Below, piece after piece: positions 25,521-34,090 of a DNA stretch of 64,000 nucleotides. The stretch is from Blastococcus sp. CPCC 205250 (GTDB lineage Bacteria > Actinomycetota > Actinomycetes > Mycobacteriales > Geodermatophilaceae): the NCBI RefSeq assembly GCF_019799925.1, contig NZ_JABGCG010000011.1, positions 91,142-155,141 of the forward strand, given 5' to 3'. Numbering within the stretch: the first letter of the stretch is position 1; each line of letters starts with the position of its first letter. Position numbers and translations under genes: made by a program. The notes beneath the pieces are model-generated. The model searched no databases and was not told the DNA's origin. It was given only the letters and a program-made list of their open reading frames with translations.

Positions 25521-27740
25521 TCAGCGGTCGCCGGTGGGGTGGGGGAGACCGCCGGTGGCCGCGACCGGGCCGGACGGGACGGCGGTGCCGGACGCCGCCG
25601 CCTCGATGCTCTCCCGGGCCGCGGTCACGACCGCCTCGTCGGTGAGCCCGAACTCCTCGTAGAGGACGGAGTAGCTGGCGCTGGCGCCGTAGTGGGTCAG
25701 GCCGACGATCCGGCCGGCGTCGCCGACGAACTCCCGCCAGCCCAGGGGCACGCCGGCCTCGATGCTCACGCGGGCACGGACCGTCGGCGGCAGGACCTCG
25801 TCCTTGTAGGCCTGGTCCTGGTCGGCGAACCACTCGACGCACGGCACGGAGACCACCCGGGTCGGCACGCCGTCGGCCTCGAGCCGCTCGCGCGCGGCCA
25901 TGGCGATCTGCACCTCCGAGCCGGTGCCCAGCAGGATCACCTGGGGGCTGCCGTCGGAGGCGTCGGCCAGCACGTACGCGCCGCGCGCCGTCCCCTCGGC
26001 CGAGCCGAACCGCTCGCGGTCGAACACCGGGAGGTTCTGCCGGGACAGCAGCAGGCCGGCCGGGCGGTCGTTGTTCTCCAGGATGGTCCGCCACGCCACG
26101 GAGACCTCGTTGGCGTCGGCCGGGCGGACGACGTCCAGGCCGGGGATCGCGCGCAGCGCCGCGAAGTGCTCGATCGGCTGGTGCGTCGGGCCGTCCTCGC
26201 CCAGGCCGATGGAGTCGTGGGTCCACACGTAGGTGACCGGCAGCTGCATGAGCGCCGCCAGCCGGACCGCCCCGCGCATGTAGTCGGAGAAGGTGAGGAA
26301 CGTGCCGCCGTAGACGCGGGTGCCGCCGTGCAGGGCGATGCCGTTCATGATCGCGCCCATGGCGTGCTCGCGGACGCCGAAGTGCAGCGTGCGCCCGTAC
26401 GGGCCGCCGGACCACATCTTCGTCTGGCGGTCGGCGGGCAGGAACGACGGTTCGCCCTCGACGGCGGTGTTGTTGCTCTCCGCGAGGTCGGCCGAGCCGC
26501 CCCAGAGCTCGGGCAGCCCCGGGTAGAGCGCGGCGAGCGCCTTGCCGCTGGCCTTGCGGGTGGCCACGCCCTTCTCGTCGGCGGGGTACGTGGGCAGGGC
26601 GGCGGCGAAGTCCTCGGGCAGCCGCCGCTCGGCCATCCGGGCCAGCAGCTCCGCCCGCTCCGGGTTCGCCTGCGCCCACGCGTCGAAGCGCTCCTGCCAC
26701 TCGGCCTGCGCCGTGCGGCCGGACTCGACGACCGACCGGGCGTGGGCGAGCACCTCGTCGTCGACCTCGAAGGTCTTCTCCGGGTCGAAGCCCAGCACCT
26801 CCTTGGTGGCGCGGACCTCGTCCTCGCCGAGGGCCGAGCCGTGGGCGGCACCGGTGTTCTGCTTGTTCGGCGAGGGCCAGCCGATGATCGTCCGCAGCAC
26901 GATGATCGACGGACGGGACGACTCGGCCTTGGCGGCGGCGAACGCGGCGTCGACGGCGGCGAGGTCCTCACCGTCGTCCACGTGCTGCACGTGCCAGCCG
27001 TAGGCCGCGTAGCGCGCGCCGACGTCCTCGGTGAAGGCGACGGTCGTGTCGTCCTCGATGGAGATCTTGTTGTCGTCGTAGACGAGGACGAGGTTGCCCA
27101 GCTTCTGGGTGCCGGCCAGCGAGGAGGCCTCGGCGCTGACGCCCTCCTCCAGGTCGCCGTCGGAGCAGAAGGCCCAGATGGTGTGGTCGAACAGGCTCTC
27201 GCCCTCGGGGGCGTCCGGGTCGAGCATGCCGCGCTCGCGGCGGGCCGCCATCGCCATGCCGACGGCGTTGCCCACGCCCTGGCCCAGCGGACCGGTGGTG
27301 GTCTCGACGCCGGGGGTGTGGTTGACCTCGGGGTGCCCCGGGGTCTTCGAGCCCCACGTGCGCAGCGCCTGCAGGTCCTCGACCTCCAGGCCGTAGCCGG
27401 CGAGGAACAGCTGCACGTACAGCGTCAGGCTCGAGTGGCCCATCGACAGGACGAAGCGGTCGCGGGCGACCCAGTTCGGGTCCGACGGCGAGTGCCGGAG
27501 CCACTTGTGGAACAGCAGGTAGGCCGTCGGCGCCATGCTCATCGCCGTGCCGGGGTGGCCGTTCCCGACCTTCTGGACGGCGTCCATGGCCAGGACGCGC
27601 GCGGTGTCGATCGCGCGGCGGTCCAGGTCGCCGAAGCCCTCGGGGAGGGTCGGGTGCGGCTGGCGCGGGTCGCCGGTCGGGGTGTCGCTGGCTGCCTCGG
27701 CCGGGGCCTCGGCGGGTGTGCTCTTCGTCTCGCCTGTCAT
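25521..27740 (-). CDS. tkt: Transketolase
   Basis: A 739-residue thiamin diphosphate enzyme, the first gene of the pentose-phosphate operon. The substrate His motif is KVGNGHPGTAMS near residue 60. The ThDP/Mg motif is CSDGDLEEGVS with DDNKIS following. The transketolase signature is GEDGPTHQPIEHFA. The N-terminal ~30 residues (TGETKSTPAEAPAEAASDTP) are variable and probably disordered. ATG at 27740 was chosen because the frame upstream lies in the long leader without similarity. The leader between the likely promoter and the ATG is about 186 bases. Confidence 0.97.
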   Translation of the reverse strand: MTGETKSTPAEAPAEAASDTPTGDPRQPHPTLPEGFGDLDRRAIDTARVLAMDAVQKVGNGHPGTAMSMAPTAYLLFHKWLRHSPSDPNWVARDRFVLSMGHSSLTLYVQLFLAGYGLEVEDLQALRTWGSKTPGHPEVNHTPGVETTTGPLGQGVGNAVGMAMAARRERGMLDPDAPEGESLFDHTIWAFCSDGDLEEGVSAEASSLAGTQKLGNLVLVYDDNKISIEDDTTVAFTEDVGARYAAYGWHVQHVDDGEDLAAVDAAFAAAKAESSRPSIIVLRTIIGWPSPNKQNTGAAHGSALGEDEVRATKEVLGFDPEKTFEVDDEVLAHARSVVESGRTAQAEWQERFDAWAQANPERAELLARMAERRLPEDFAAALPTYPADEKGVATRKASGKALAALYPGLPELWGGSADLAESNNTAVEGEPSFLPADRQTKMWSGGPYGRTLHFGVREHAMGAIMNGIALHGGTRVYGGTFLTFSDYMRGAVRLAALMQLPVTYVWTHDSIGLGEDGPTHQPIEHFAALRAIPGLDVVRPADANEVSVAWRTILENNDRPAGLLLSRQNLPVFDRERFGSAEGTARGAYVLADASDGSPQVILLGTGSEVQIAMAARERLEADGVPTRVVSVPCVEWFADQDQAYKDEVLPPTVRARVSIEAGVPLGWREFVGDAGRIVGLTHYGASASYSVLYEEFGLTDEAVVTAARESIEAAASGTAVPSGPVAATGGLPHPTGDR

Positions 27741-28041
27741 CGTGGCGGTGCTCCCTCGGTGGGCCGGGACGGTCGCGCCGGTCGGGGGCCCGAGCCGGGC
27801 GGCGGACGGTGTGCGGTGCGGCGGCCTGCCAGGCCGGTGACCGGCCCCGACGCCGGACCGACGACCGCGCCGTCGTCGACCTCGTCGTCGCCCTCCGGCC
27901 CTACCCGCTGCACCCGCAGCACCAACCTGCCCGACCCTAGTCATCCGTGCCGGGGGACCGCGCGGTCCCGGGCTACAGTGGCCTGGTTCGTATCCCGGCC
28001 GGAGAGGACACCGTGCTGTCTGCGTCCCCGGTGGACCCGCG
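27741..28041. promoter_or_regulatory. Divergent promoter region tkt/ctaB
   Basis: This is the only gap just over 300 bases. On the minus strand, TAGGGT (27934-27939 on the top strand as ACCCTA) is a candidate -10 for tkt, predicting a leader of about 186 bases. On the plus strand, TACAGT at 27974-27979 is a candidate -10 for ctaB, with GGAGAGGA about 35 bases before the start. I see no gene or recognisable riboswitch in the leader. Confidence 0.45.
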
Positions 28042-28956
28042 GTGACCGCGGTCTCCGAGCGTCCCGCCGTCGCCGCCCGCCGGCTCTCCGCGGTCGTGGG
28101 CGCCTACGTGGCGTTGACCAAGCCCAAGCTCGTCGAGTTGCTGCTGGTCACCACCCTGCCGGCGATGATGCTCGCGGCGGGTGGCTGGCCGTCCTGGGGC
28201 CTGGTCGGCGCCACGATGGTCGGCGGGATGTTCGCCGCCGGCGCGGCCAACACGTTCAACTGCTGGTACGACCGCGACATCGACCGCCTGATGTCGCGGA
28301 CGCGCAACCGGCCGATCCCCGCCGGCGTCGTCACGCCGAACGCGGCACTGGTCTTCGGCGGGGTGCTCGCCACGGCCTCGCTGGTCCTGCTGTGGGTGGC
28401 CACCACGCCGCTGGCCACGGCGCTGGCGGCGGTGGCGATCCTGGCCTACTCCGTCGTCTACACGATGGTGCTCAAGCGCCGGACCCGGCACAACACCGTC
28501 TTCGGGGCCTTCCCCGGGGCCGCTCCGGTGCTCATCGGCTGGGCGGCGGTCACCGGCTCCCTGGAGTGGCCGGCCGTCGTCTTCTTCGCGATCGTCTTCT
28601 GCTGGCAGATGCCGCACTTCTGGGCGCTGGCCAGCCGGTTCCGCGAGGACTACGCCCGCGCCGGCGTGCCCATGCTCTCGGTCGTCGCCGGGCCGGTGAG
28701 CGTCGGCCGGCAGTCCGTGGCCTGGGCGTGGGGCACGCTGGGCGCGACCCTCCTCATGGGGTCGATCACCCCCGCCCTGGGCTGGGCGTTCGCCATCGGC
28801 GGCGGCGCGCTGGGCGCCTGGTACGTCATCGAGACCCACCGGTGGCTGGACCGCATCCGCAGCGCGGTGCCCGACCGCCCGATGCGCCTGTTCACGGTGT
28901 CGATCACCCAGATGACGCTGCTGTCGGTCGCCATCGCGATCGACGTCCTGCTCTAG
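28042..28956 (+). CDS. ctaB: Protoheme IX farnesyltransferase (heme O synthase)
   Basis: A 304-residue UbiA-family membrane enzyme that adds a farnesyl group to heme B, giving heme O for cytochrome oxidase. The first Asp-rich motif is seen in NCWYDRDIDRLMSRTRNRP (N-x3-D-x3-D, near 72-90). The second region is KRRTRHNTVFGAFPGAAPV. About eight helices are predicted. GTG at 28042 starts the conserved reading frame. It is convergent with ctaA, which catalyses the next step. Confidence 0.96.
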   Translation: MTAVSERPAVAARRLSAVVGAYVALTKPKLVELLLVTTLPAMMLAAGGWPSWGLVGATMVGGMFAAGAANTFNCWYDRDIDRLMSRTRNRPIPAGVVTPNAALVFGGVLATASLVLLWVATTPLATALAAVAILAYSVVYTMVLKRRTRHNTVFGAFPGAAPVLIGWAAVTGSLEWPAVVFFAIVFCWQMPHFWALASRFREDYARAGVPMLSVVAGPVSVGRQSVAWAWGTLGATLLMGSITPALGWAFAIGGGALGAWYVIETHRWLDRIRSAVPDRPMRLFTVSITQMTLLSVAIAIDVLL

Positions 28957-28972
28957 CGGGAGGCCCCCCCGG

Positions 28973-28990
28973 CGCTGCCCACGGGCAGTG
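28973..28990. terminator. Hairpin between convergent ctaB and ctaA
   Basis: CGCTGCCC and GGGCAGTG pair with one G-T wobble around an AC loop. Flanking C and G runs extend the structure. It lies 17 bases after the ctaB stop. Confidence 0.5.
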
Positions 28991-29056
28991 TGCGCTGGGG
29001 GCTCGTCCTGCGGCCGGATTGCGCACTGGGCGCACAGTGCTCGTGGTCCGGGTCGC

Positions 29057-30007
29057 TCAGCGGGTGGCGGAGGCCGGCTCCGGTGCGGTCTCCAGCGGCA
29101 GCTCGGACGCCGGACCGCGGACCGACCACACCAGCCGCGCGGTGTAGGCGGCGACGAGGACCGCCCCGAGCATGTGCAGCAGCACGAGGACCGCGGGCAG
29201 GTGCAGGAAGTACTGCACGTAGCCGACCACGCCCTGCAGCGCCTGGAGGACCAGCAGGTCGCGGGCGGCCCGCCGGGAGCGCCCCGCCGTCTCGGTGGCG
29301 TACAGCGCCACCAGCAGCGCGACGGTGAGGCCGACGAGCAGGAAGACGACGTCGGCGTGCAGCTGGCTGACCAGCTCCGCGTCGAAACCCATCCGGTCCA
29401 CGCGCAGCGTGCCGGAGGCGTCCTCGGCCAGGTCGCCGCTGTGCGGCCCGCTGCCGGTGACGACCGTGCCCAGCGCGAGCACGGCCGCGGTGACGGCGGC
29501 GATGCCGGTGACGAGCAGCGCGAACGGACGGCGGACCAGCAGCTGGCCGACGCCGGTCTCCCGGCTGCGCAGCCACAGGACGGTCATCAGCGCCACGAGG
29601 ACGGCCGAGAGCAGGAAGTGTGCCGCGACGGTCCACGGGTTCAGCCCGGTCAGCACGGTGATCCCGCCGAGCGCGGCCTGCACGGGGATGCCCAGGAAGC
29701 CCAGGACGGCGAGCGGGCGCAGGTCGCGGCGGGGCGAGCGCCACACGACCACGAGCGTGGCCAGCGCGATGATCCCCAGCACCCCGGTGAGCGTGCGGTT
29801 GCCGAACTCGATGAGGCCGTGGCCGGCCAGTTCCTCGGTCGGCACGAAGCTCGCGTCGGTGCAGTTGGGCCAGGTCGGGCAGCCCAGCCCCGAGCCGGTG
29901 AGGCGCACCGCGCCGCCGGTCACGACGATGAGCCCGTTGGCCACCGCGTTGGCCAGGGCCACCCGGGAGATGGTGCGGGAGGAGAACGAGGCGGGCAGGA
30001 CCGGCAC
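29057..30007 (-). CDS. ctaA: Heme A synthase
   Basis: A 316-residue CtaA/COX15 membrane protein with about eight helices that converts heme O to heme A. The N-terminal loop carries GSGLGCPTWPNC with Cys43 and Cys49, the disulfide pair known in type 1 (Bacillus-like) enzymes. Conserved heme-ligand His are in EFGNRTLTG (preceded by GHGLI) and in HFLLS, LHADVVF and LLHMLGA. The GTG start at 30007 is preceded by TAGCAT at leaderless spacing. Confidence 0.95.
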   Translation of the reverse strand: MPVLPASFSSRTISRVALANAVANGLIVVTGGAVRLTGSGLGCPTWPNCTDASFVPTEELAGHGLIEFGNRTLTGVLGIIALATLVVVWRSPRRDLRPLAVLGFLGIPVQAALGGITVLTGLNPWTVAAHFLLSAVLVALMTVLWLRSRETGVGQLLVRRPFALLVTGIAAVTAAVLALGTVVTGSGPHSGDLAEDASGTLRVDRMGFDAELVSQLHADVVFLLVGLTVALLVALYATETAGRSRRAARDLLVLQALQGVVGYVQYFLHLPAVLVLLHMLGAVLVAAYTARLVWSVRGPASELPLETAPEPASATR

Positions 30008-30013
30008 GACCCG

Positions 30014-30019
30014 ATGCTA
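30014..30019 (-). promoter_or_regulatory. -10 box (TAGCAT) of ctaA; leaderless start predicted
   Basis: On the minus strand TAGCAT is followed by 6 bases and then the GTG start. No ribosome site fits in that spacer. Confidence 0.5.
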
Positions 30020-30147
30020 GGCGGTCCCGGGAGCGCGGCAGGGCCGGTCGGGCGTCCACGGGCGGGCGTCCGTGAGGTGCGTCACGGGCAGGACGGACGT
30101 CACGCGGGCGGTTAGGTCGGCCTTGGTTGCAGCCGTCGGCAAATAGG

Positions 30148-30164
30148 TCACACTCGTGTTGTGG
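30148..30164 (+). promoter_or_regulatory. Putative SufR operator over the sufR promoter and start
   Basis: TCACA at 30148-30152 and TGTGG at 30160-30164 form an imperfect inverted repeat, with ACAC-TC-GTGT nested inside. It covers a possible -10 (CACACT, 30149-30154, with TTGCAG 16 bases upstream) and the GTG start at 30161. Actinobacterial SufR proteins are known to repress their own suf operon through an inverted repeat at this place. Confidence 0.5.
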
Positions 30165-30985
30165 AAACCGAGGACCGGAGCACGCGGCACCGCGTCACCG
30201 CCCTCCTGGTCGAGCACGGACCGCAGACCGCCTCCGAGCTGGCCGGGCGCCTCGGCGTCTCACCCGCCGCCGTCCGCCGCCACCTCGACGCCTTGCTGGT
30301 CACCGGCCGGATCGAGGAGCGGCAGGGTGCGCCCGGAGCCGGTGCCGGCCAGCGCGGCCGGGGCCGCCCCGCCCGCTACTACCACCTGACCGACGCCGGC
30401 CGGTCCGCCTTCCCGCACGCCTACGACGACCTCGCACTGACCGCGCTGCGGCACATCGCCTCCTCCCAGGGGCCCGATGCCGTCCGCGCGGTGGCCGAGG
30501 CCCAGCTGTCGGGGCTGGAGGAGCGCTGCTCCACCGCGGTGGAGCAGGCGACCGCCGGCCGCGGCGGCGCCCCGGTCGACCGTGCGCAGGCCCTGGCCAG
30601 CGCGCTGACCGCCGAGGGCTACGCTGCCGCGGCCTCGACGCTCGCCGGCGGCGGGCAGCTCTGCCAGCACCACTGCCCGGTGGCGCACGTGGCCGCGGAG
30701 TTCCCGCAGCTGTGCGAGGCCGAGACGGCCGTCATCGGCCGGCTGGTCGGCACGCACGTGCAGCGGCTGGCCACGATCGCCCACGGCGACGGGGTGTGCA
30801 CCACGCACATCCCGGGGCCGCTCCCCGGGCTGCCGCGAAGCGGCTCGGAGCACACCCGTGCGGGGAACAGATCGGCCCCCGCACGCCCTGTACCTGGTGA
30901 CCGGAGAGCGCAGTCAGCACGACCAGGCGCCCCGTCCACCGCCAGCTCCACCCGCCTGTTCGACCGGGAGAGGACGCCCGCATGA
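30161..30985 (+). CDS. sufR: Fe-S cluster-sensing repressor SufR
   Basis: A 274-residue regulator. The N-terminal winged helix-turn-helix (residues ~10-60, ASELAGRLGVSPAAVRRHLD) is followed by a wing with GRGRPARYYHLT. The Fe-S ligand region has Cys in QLCQHHCPVAH, FPQLCEAE and GVCTTHIP. In mycobacteria and Streptomyces the holo-protein represses the suf operon. After GVCTTHIP the protein runs on for about 57 Pro/Ser/Arg-rich residues that the family normally lacks. The stop overlaps the sufB ATG. The GTG start is likely leaderless. Confidence 0.92.
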   Translation: METEDRSTRHRVTALLVEHGPQTASELAGRLGVSPAAVRRHLDALLVTGRIEERQGAPGAGAGQRGRGRPARYYHLTDAGRSAFPHAYDDLALTALRHIASSQGPDAVRAVAEAQLSGLEERCSTAVEQATAGRGGAPVDRAQALASALTAEGYAAAASTLAGGGQLCQHHCPVAHVAAEFPQLCEAETAVIGRLVGTHVQRLATIAHGDGVCTTHIPGPLPGLPRSGSEHTRAGNRSAPARPVPGDRRAQSARPGAPSTASSTRLFDRERTPA

Positions 30986-32415
30986 CCACCACCCAGCAGC
31001 CCGTTCCGCTGACCCAGGACGAGCAGATCGACCAGCTCGGCCGCTACCAGTACGGCTGGGCCGACGCCGACGTCGCAGGCTCCTCCGCCCGGCGCGGGAT
31101 CGACGAGGACGTCGTCCGGGACATCTCCGCGCGCAAGAACGAGCCCGAGTGGATGCTCGAGCGCCGCCTCAAGGCGCTGAAGCTCTTCGGCCGCAAGCCC
31201 ATGCCCGACTGGGGCTCGGACCTGTCCGGCATCGACTTCCAGAACATCAAGTACTTCGTGCGCTCCACCGAGGCGCAGGCCGCCTCGTGGGAGGAGCTGC
31301 CCGAGGACATCAAGAACACCTACGACAAGCTGGGCATCCCCGAGGCCGAGAAGCAGCGGCTGGTGTCCGGTGTCGCGGCCCAGTACGAGTCCGAGGTCGT
31401 CTACCACAAGATCCGCGAGGACCTCGAGGAGCAGGGCGTCCTGTTCCTCGACACCGACACCGCGCTCAAGGAGCACGAGGACCTCTTCAAGGAGTACTTC
31501 GGCTCGGTGATCCCGTCCGGCGACAACAAGTTCGCCGCGCTGAACACCGCGGTGTGGTCCGGCGGCTCGTTCATCTACGTGCCCAAGGGCGTCCACGTGG
31601 AGATCCCGCTGCAGGCCTACTTCCGGATCAACACCGAGAACATGGGCCAGTTCGAGCGGACGCTCATGATCATCGACGAGGGTGCCTACGTGCACTACGT
31701 CGAGGGCTGCACCGCGCCGATCTACAAGTCGGACTCGCTGCACTCCGCGGTCGTCGAGATCATCGTCAAGAAGAACGCGCGCTGCCGGTACACGACCATC
31801 CAGAACTGGTCGAACAACGTCTACAACCTGGTCACCAAGCGGGCCATCGCCCACGAGGGCGCGACCATGGAGTGGGTCGACGGCAACATCGGCTCCAAGG
31901 TGACGATGAAGTACCCCGCCGTCTGGATGACCGGCGAGCACGCCAAGGGCGAGGTGCTCTCCATCGCCTTCGCCGGCGAGGGCCAGCACCAGGACGCCGG
32001 CGCCAAGATGGTGCACGCCGCCCCGAACACCTCGTCGAACATCATCAGCAAGTCGGTGGCGCGCGGCGGTGGCCGCACCTCCTACCGCGGCCTGGTGCAG
32101 ATCGACGAGGGCGCGCACGGGTCGCGCTCGACGGTGAAGTGTGACGCGCTGCTGGTCGACACCATCAGCCGCTCGGACACCTACCCCTACGTCGACGTCC
32201 GCGAGGACGACGTCTCCATGGGCCACGAGGCGACGGTCTCCCGCGTCAGCGAGGACCAGCTCTTCTACCTGATGAGCCGCGGCATGACCGAGGACGAGGC
32301 CATGGCCATGGTGGTGCGCGGCTTCGTCGAGCCGATCGCCCGCGAGCTGCCGATGGAGTACGCCCTCGAGCTCAACCGCCTGATCGAGCTGCAGATGGAA
32401 GGTGCCGTCGGCTGA
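30982..32415 (+). CDS. sufB: Fe-S cluster assembly scaffold SufB
   Basis: A 477-residue SufB, the scaffold subunit of SufBCD. It has the right-handed beta-helix core (GSFIYVPKGVHVEIPLQAYF, YVHYVEGCTAPIY) and the conserved C-terminal block EDQLFYLMSRGMTEDEA. The sequence is uninterrupted: there is no intein, unlike M. tuberculosis SufB. ATG overlaps the sufR stop, with GGGAGAGGA upstream; its stop overlaps the sufD ATG. Confidence 0.98.
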   Translation: MTTTQQPVPLTQDEQIDQLGRYQYGWADADVAGSSARRGIDEDVVRDISARKNEPEWMLERRLKALKLFGRKPMPDWGSDLSGIDFQNIKYFVRSTEAQAASWEELPEDIKNTYDKLGIPEAEKQRLVSGVAAQYESEVVYHKIREDLEEQGVLFLDTDTALKEHEDLFKEYFGSVIPSGDNKFAALNTAVWSGGSFIYVPKGVHVEIPLQAYFRINTENMGQFERTLMIIDEGAYVHYVEGCTAPIYKSDSLHSAVVEIIVKKNARCRYTTIQNWSNNVYNLVTKRAIAHEGATMEWVDGNIGSKVTMKYPAVWMTGEHAKGEVLSIAFAGEGQHQDAGAKMVHAAPNTSSNIISKSVARGGGRTSYRGLVQIDEGAHGSRSTVKCDALLVDTISRSDTYPYVDVREDDVSMGHEATVSRVSEDQLFYLMSRGMTEDEAMAMVVRGFVEPIARELPMEYALELNRLIELQMEGAVG

Positions 32416-33740
32416 TGTCGGTCCCACACGACACGGGTACGGACGACCAGACCACCCTGACCACCGACTCGGCGGTCCTCGCCGGCGAGCTGTTCGCCCC
32501 CGGCGTCGGCGCGCAGGCCGGCCCGCCGACCACCCCGGCAGCCGGCACCGGCACCGCCGGCGAGGCGTCCCCCGGGGCGCACTCGCACGGCGGGCCGGCG
32601 CCCACCGGCTCCCCGGCGGAGCGGTTCACCTCCGCCGACCCGGAGGCGTTCGGCGAGCCCACCGGCCGCGAGGAGGACTGGCGCTTCACCCCGATGCGCC
32701 GGATCCGCCCGCTGCTGCAGGGTGCGCCGTCGGACGCGCACCTGCAGTGGGACACCGACCTGCCCGCCGGCGTCGAGCTGACGAGCGTCGAGGCCGACGA
32801 CCCGCTGCTCAAGGGCCTGCCCGAGCCGGTCGACCGGCTCGCCGCGCTCACCCGGCAGCGCAGCGGCGGTGCGGCCGTCGTCCGCGTGCCCGCCGAGGCC
32901 CAGCTCGACCGCCCGGTGACCCTGCGGCTGACCGGCACCGGCAGCGAGGACGTCGTGTGGGGGCAGCTCGTCGTCGAGGTCGGTGCGTACGCGAAGGCCA
33001 CCGTCGTGCTCGACCACAGCGGCGCCGCGCGCTACTCCGGCGGCGTCTCCGTCCTCGCCGGTGACGGCGCGCAGGTCACGCTCGTCTCCGTGCAGGACTG
33101 GGCGCCCGACAGCGTCCACGGCGGCCAGTACGACACCGTCGTCGGCCGTGACGCCAGCGTCAGCCAGGTCGTGGTGACCCTCGGCGGCGACCTCGTCCGG
33201 CTGGTCAGCAACGTCGCCTACGCCGGCCCGGGCGGGTCCGCCGAGCTCTACGGCGTCTACTTCGCCGACGAGACCCAGCACCAGGAGCACCGGCTCTGGG
33301 TCGACCACGCCGTCCCCAACTGCCGCAGTGACGTCCTCTACAAGGGCGCCCTGCAGGGCGAGCAGGCGCACACCGTGTGGGTCGGCGACGTCCGCATCCG
33401 CCCGGCCGCCACCGGCACCGAGACCTACGAGCTCAACCGCAACCTGGTGCTCACCGACGGCGCCCGCGCCGACTCGGTGCCCAACCTGGAGATCGAGACC
33501 GGCGAGATCGTCGGCGCGGGCCACGCCAGCGCCACCGGCCGGTTCGACGACGAGCAGCTGTTCTACCTGTGCTCGCGCGGCATCGACGCCGAGACCGCGC
33601 GCCGCCTGGTGGTGCGCGGCTTCTTCGCCGACGTCGTCCAGCGGATCGGCATCCCCGAGCTGCAGGACCGCCTCATGGGCTCCGTCGAGGCCCGCCTGGG
33701 CGCCCTGCCGGGTCTGGCCGAGCAGCCCGTGGAGGTCTGA
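32415..33740 (+). CDS. sufD: Fe-S cluster assembly protein SufD
   Basis: A 441-residue SufD, partner of SufB. The conserved C-terminal region is DDEQLFYLCSRGIDAETARRLVVRGFF, and ENWRFTP-like EEDWRFTPMRRI occurs near residue 90. Between residues ~30 and 75 there is a Pro/Gly/Ala-rich low-complexity insert (PTTPAAGTGTAGEASPG) likely to be a flexible linker. ATG overlaps the sufB stop; the Rieske gene overlaps its own stop in turn. Confidence 0.95.
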   Translation: MSVPHDTGTDDQTTLTTDSAVLAGELFAPGVGAQAGPPTTPAAGTGTAGEASPGAHSHGGPAPTGSPAERFTSADPEAFGEPTGREEDWRFTPMRRIRPLLQGAPSDAHLQWDTDLPAGVELTSVEADDPLLKGLPEPVDRLAALTRQRSGGAAVVRVPAEAQLDRPVTLRLTGTGSEDVVWGQLVVEVGAYAKATVVLDHSGAARYSGGVSVLAGDGAQVTLVSVQDWAPDSVHGGQYDTVVGRDASVSQVVVTLGGDLVRLVSNVAYAGPGGSAELYGVYFADETQHQEHRLWVDHAVPNCRSDVLYKGALQGEQAHTVWVGDVRIRPAATGTETYELNRNLVLTDGARADSVPNLEIETGEIVGAGHASATGRFDDEQLFYLCSRGIDAETARRLVVRGFFADVVQRIGIPELQDRLMGSVEARLGALPGLAEQPVEV

Positions 33741-34078
33741 TGGCCTTCACCCGCCTCTGCTCGCTGGCCGACGTCAAGGAGCCCGGCGCGCTGCGCGTCG
33801 AGCTCGACGGCCGCGAGGCCGTGGCCGTCGTCCGCTTCGAGGGCGAGGTGTTCGCCATCGACGACGTCTGCTCGCACGCCGAGGTCGCCCTGTCCGAGGG
33901 CGACGTCGAGGAGTACCGCGGCGCCCCCTCCATCGAGTGCTGGCTGCACGGGTCGTGCTTCGACCTGGCCAGCGGCCGCCCCACCAACCTGCCGGCCACC
34001 GAGCCGGTCCCCGTCTACCCGGTCCGCGTGGACGGCGACGACGTGTTCGTCGACGTCGACACCCCGACCGGCACCTGA
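33740..34078 (+). CDS. Rieske [2Fe-2S] ferredoxin-like protein of the suf operon
   Basis: A 112-residue single-domain Rieske protein of the non-heme-oxygenase ferredoxin type. The cluster ligands are CSH near residue 46 and CWLHGSCFDL near 70. It lies between sufD and sufC with one-base overlap to sufD, the arrangement seen in many actinobacteria. A role as electron donor in cluster assembly is inference from the operon. Confidence 0.93.
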   Translation: MAFTRLCSLADVKEPGALRVELDGREAVAVVRFEGEVFAIDDVCSHAEVALSEGDVEEYRGAPSIECWLHGSCFDLASGRPTNLPATEPVPVYPVRVDGDDVFVDVDTPTGT

Positions 34079-34090
34079 GGAGCGAGAACA

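Noticed and set aside
24273..29147. 1624-codon open frame on the plus strand
   Set aside because: It runs antisense across zwf, tal and tkt and into ctaB. Long open antisense frames are expected at this GC content, and the translation has no recognisable domains.
30982..32415. Possible SufB intein as in M. tuberculosis
   Set aside because: The protein is 477 residues, uninterrupted, with no splicing-domain motifs.
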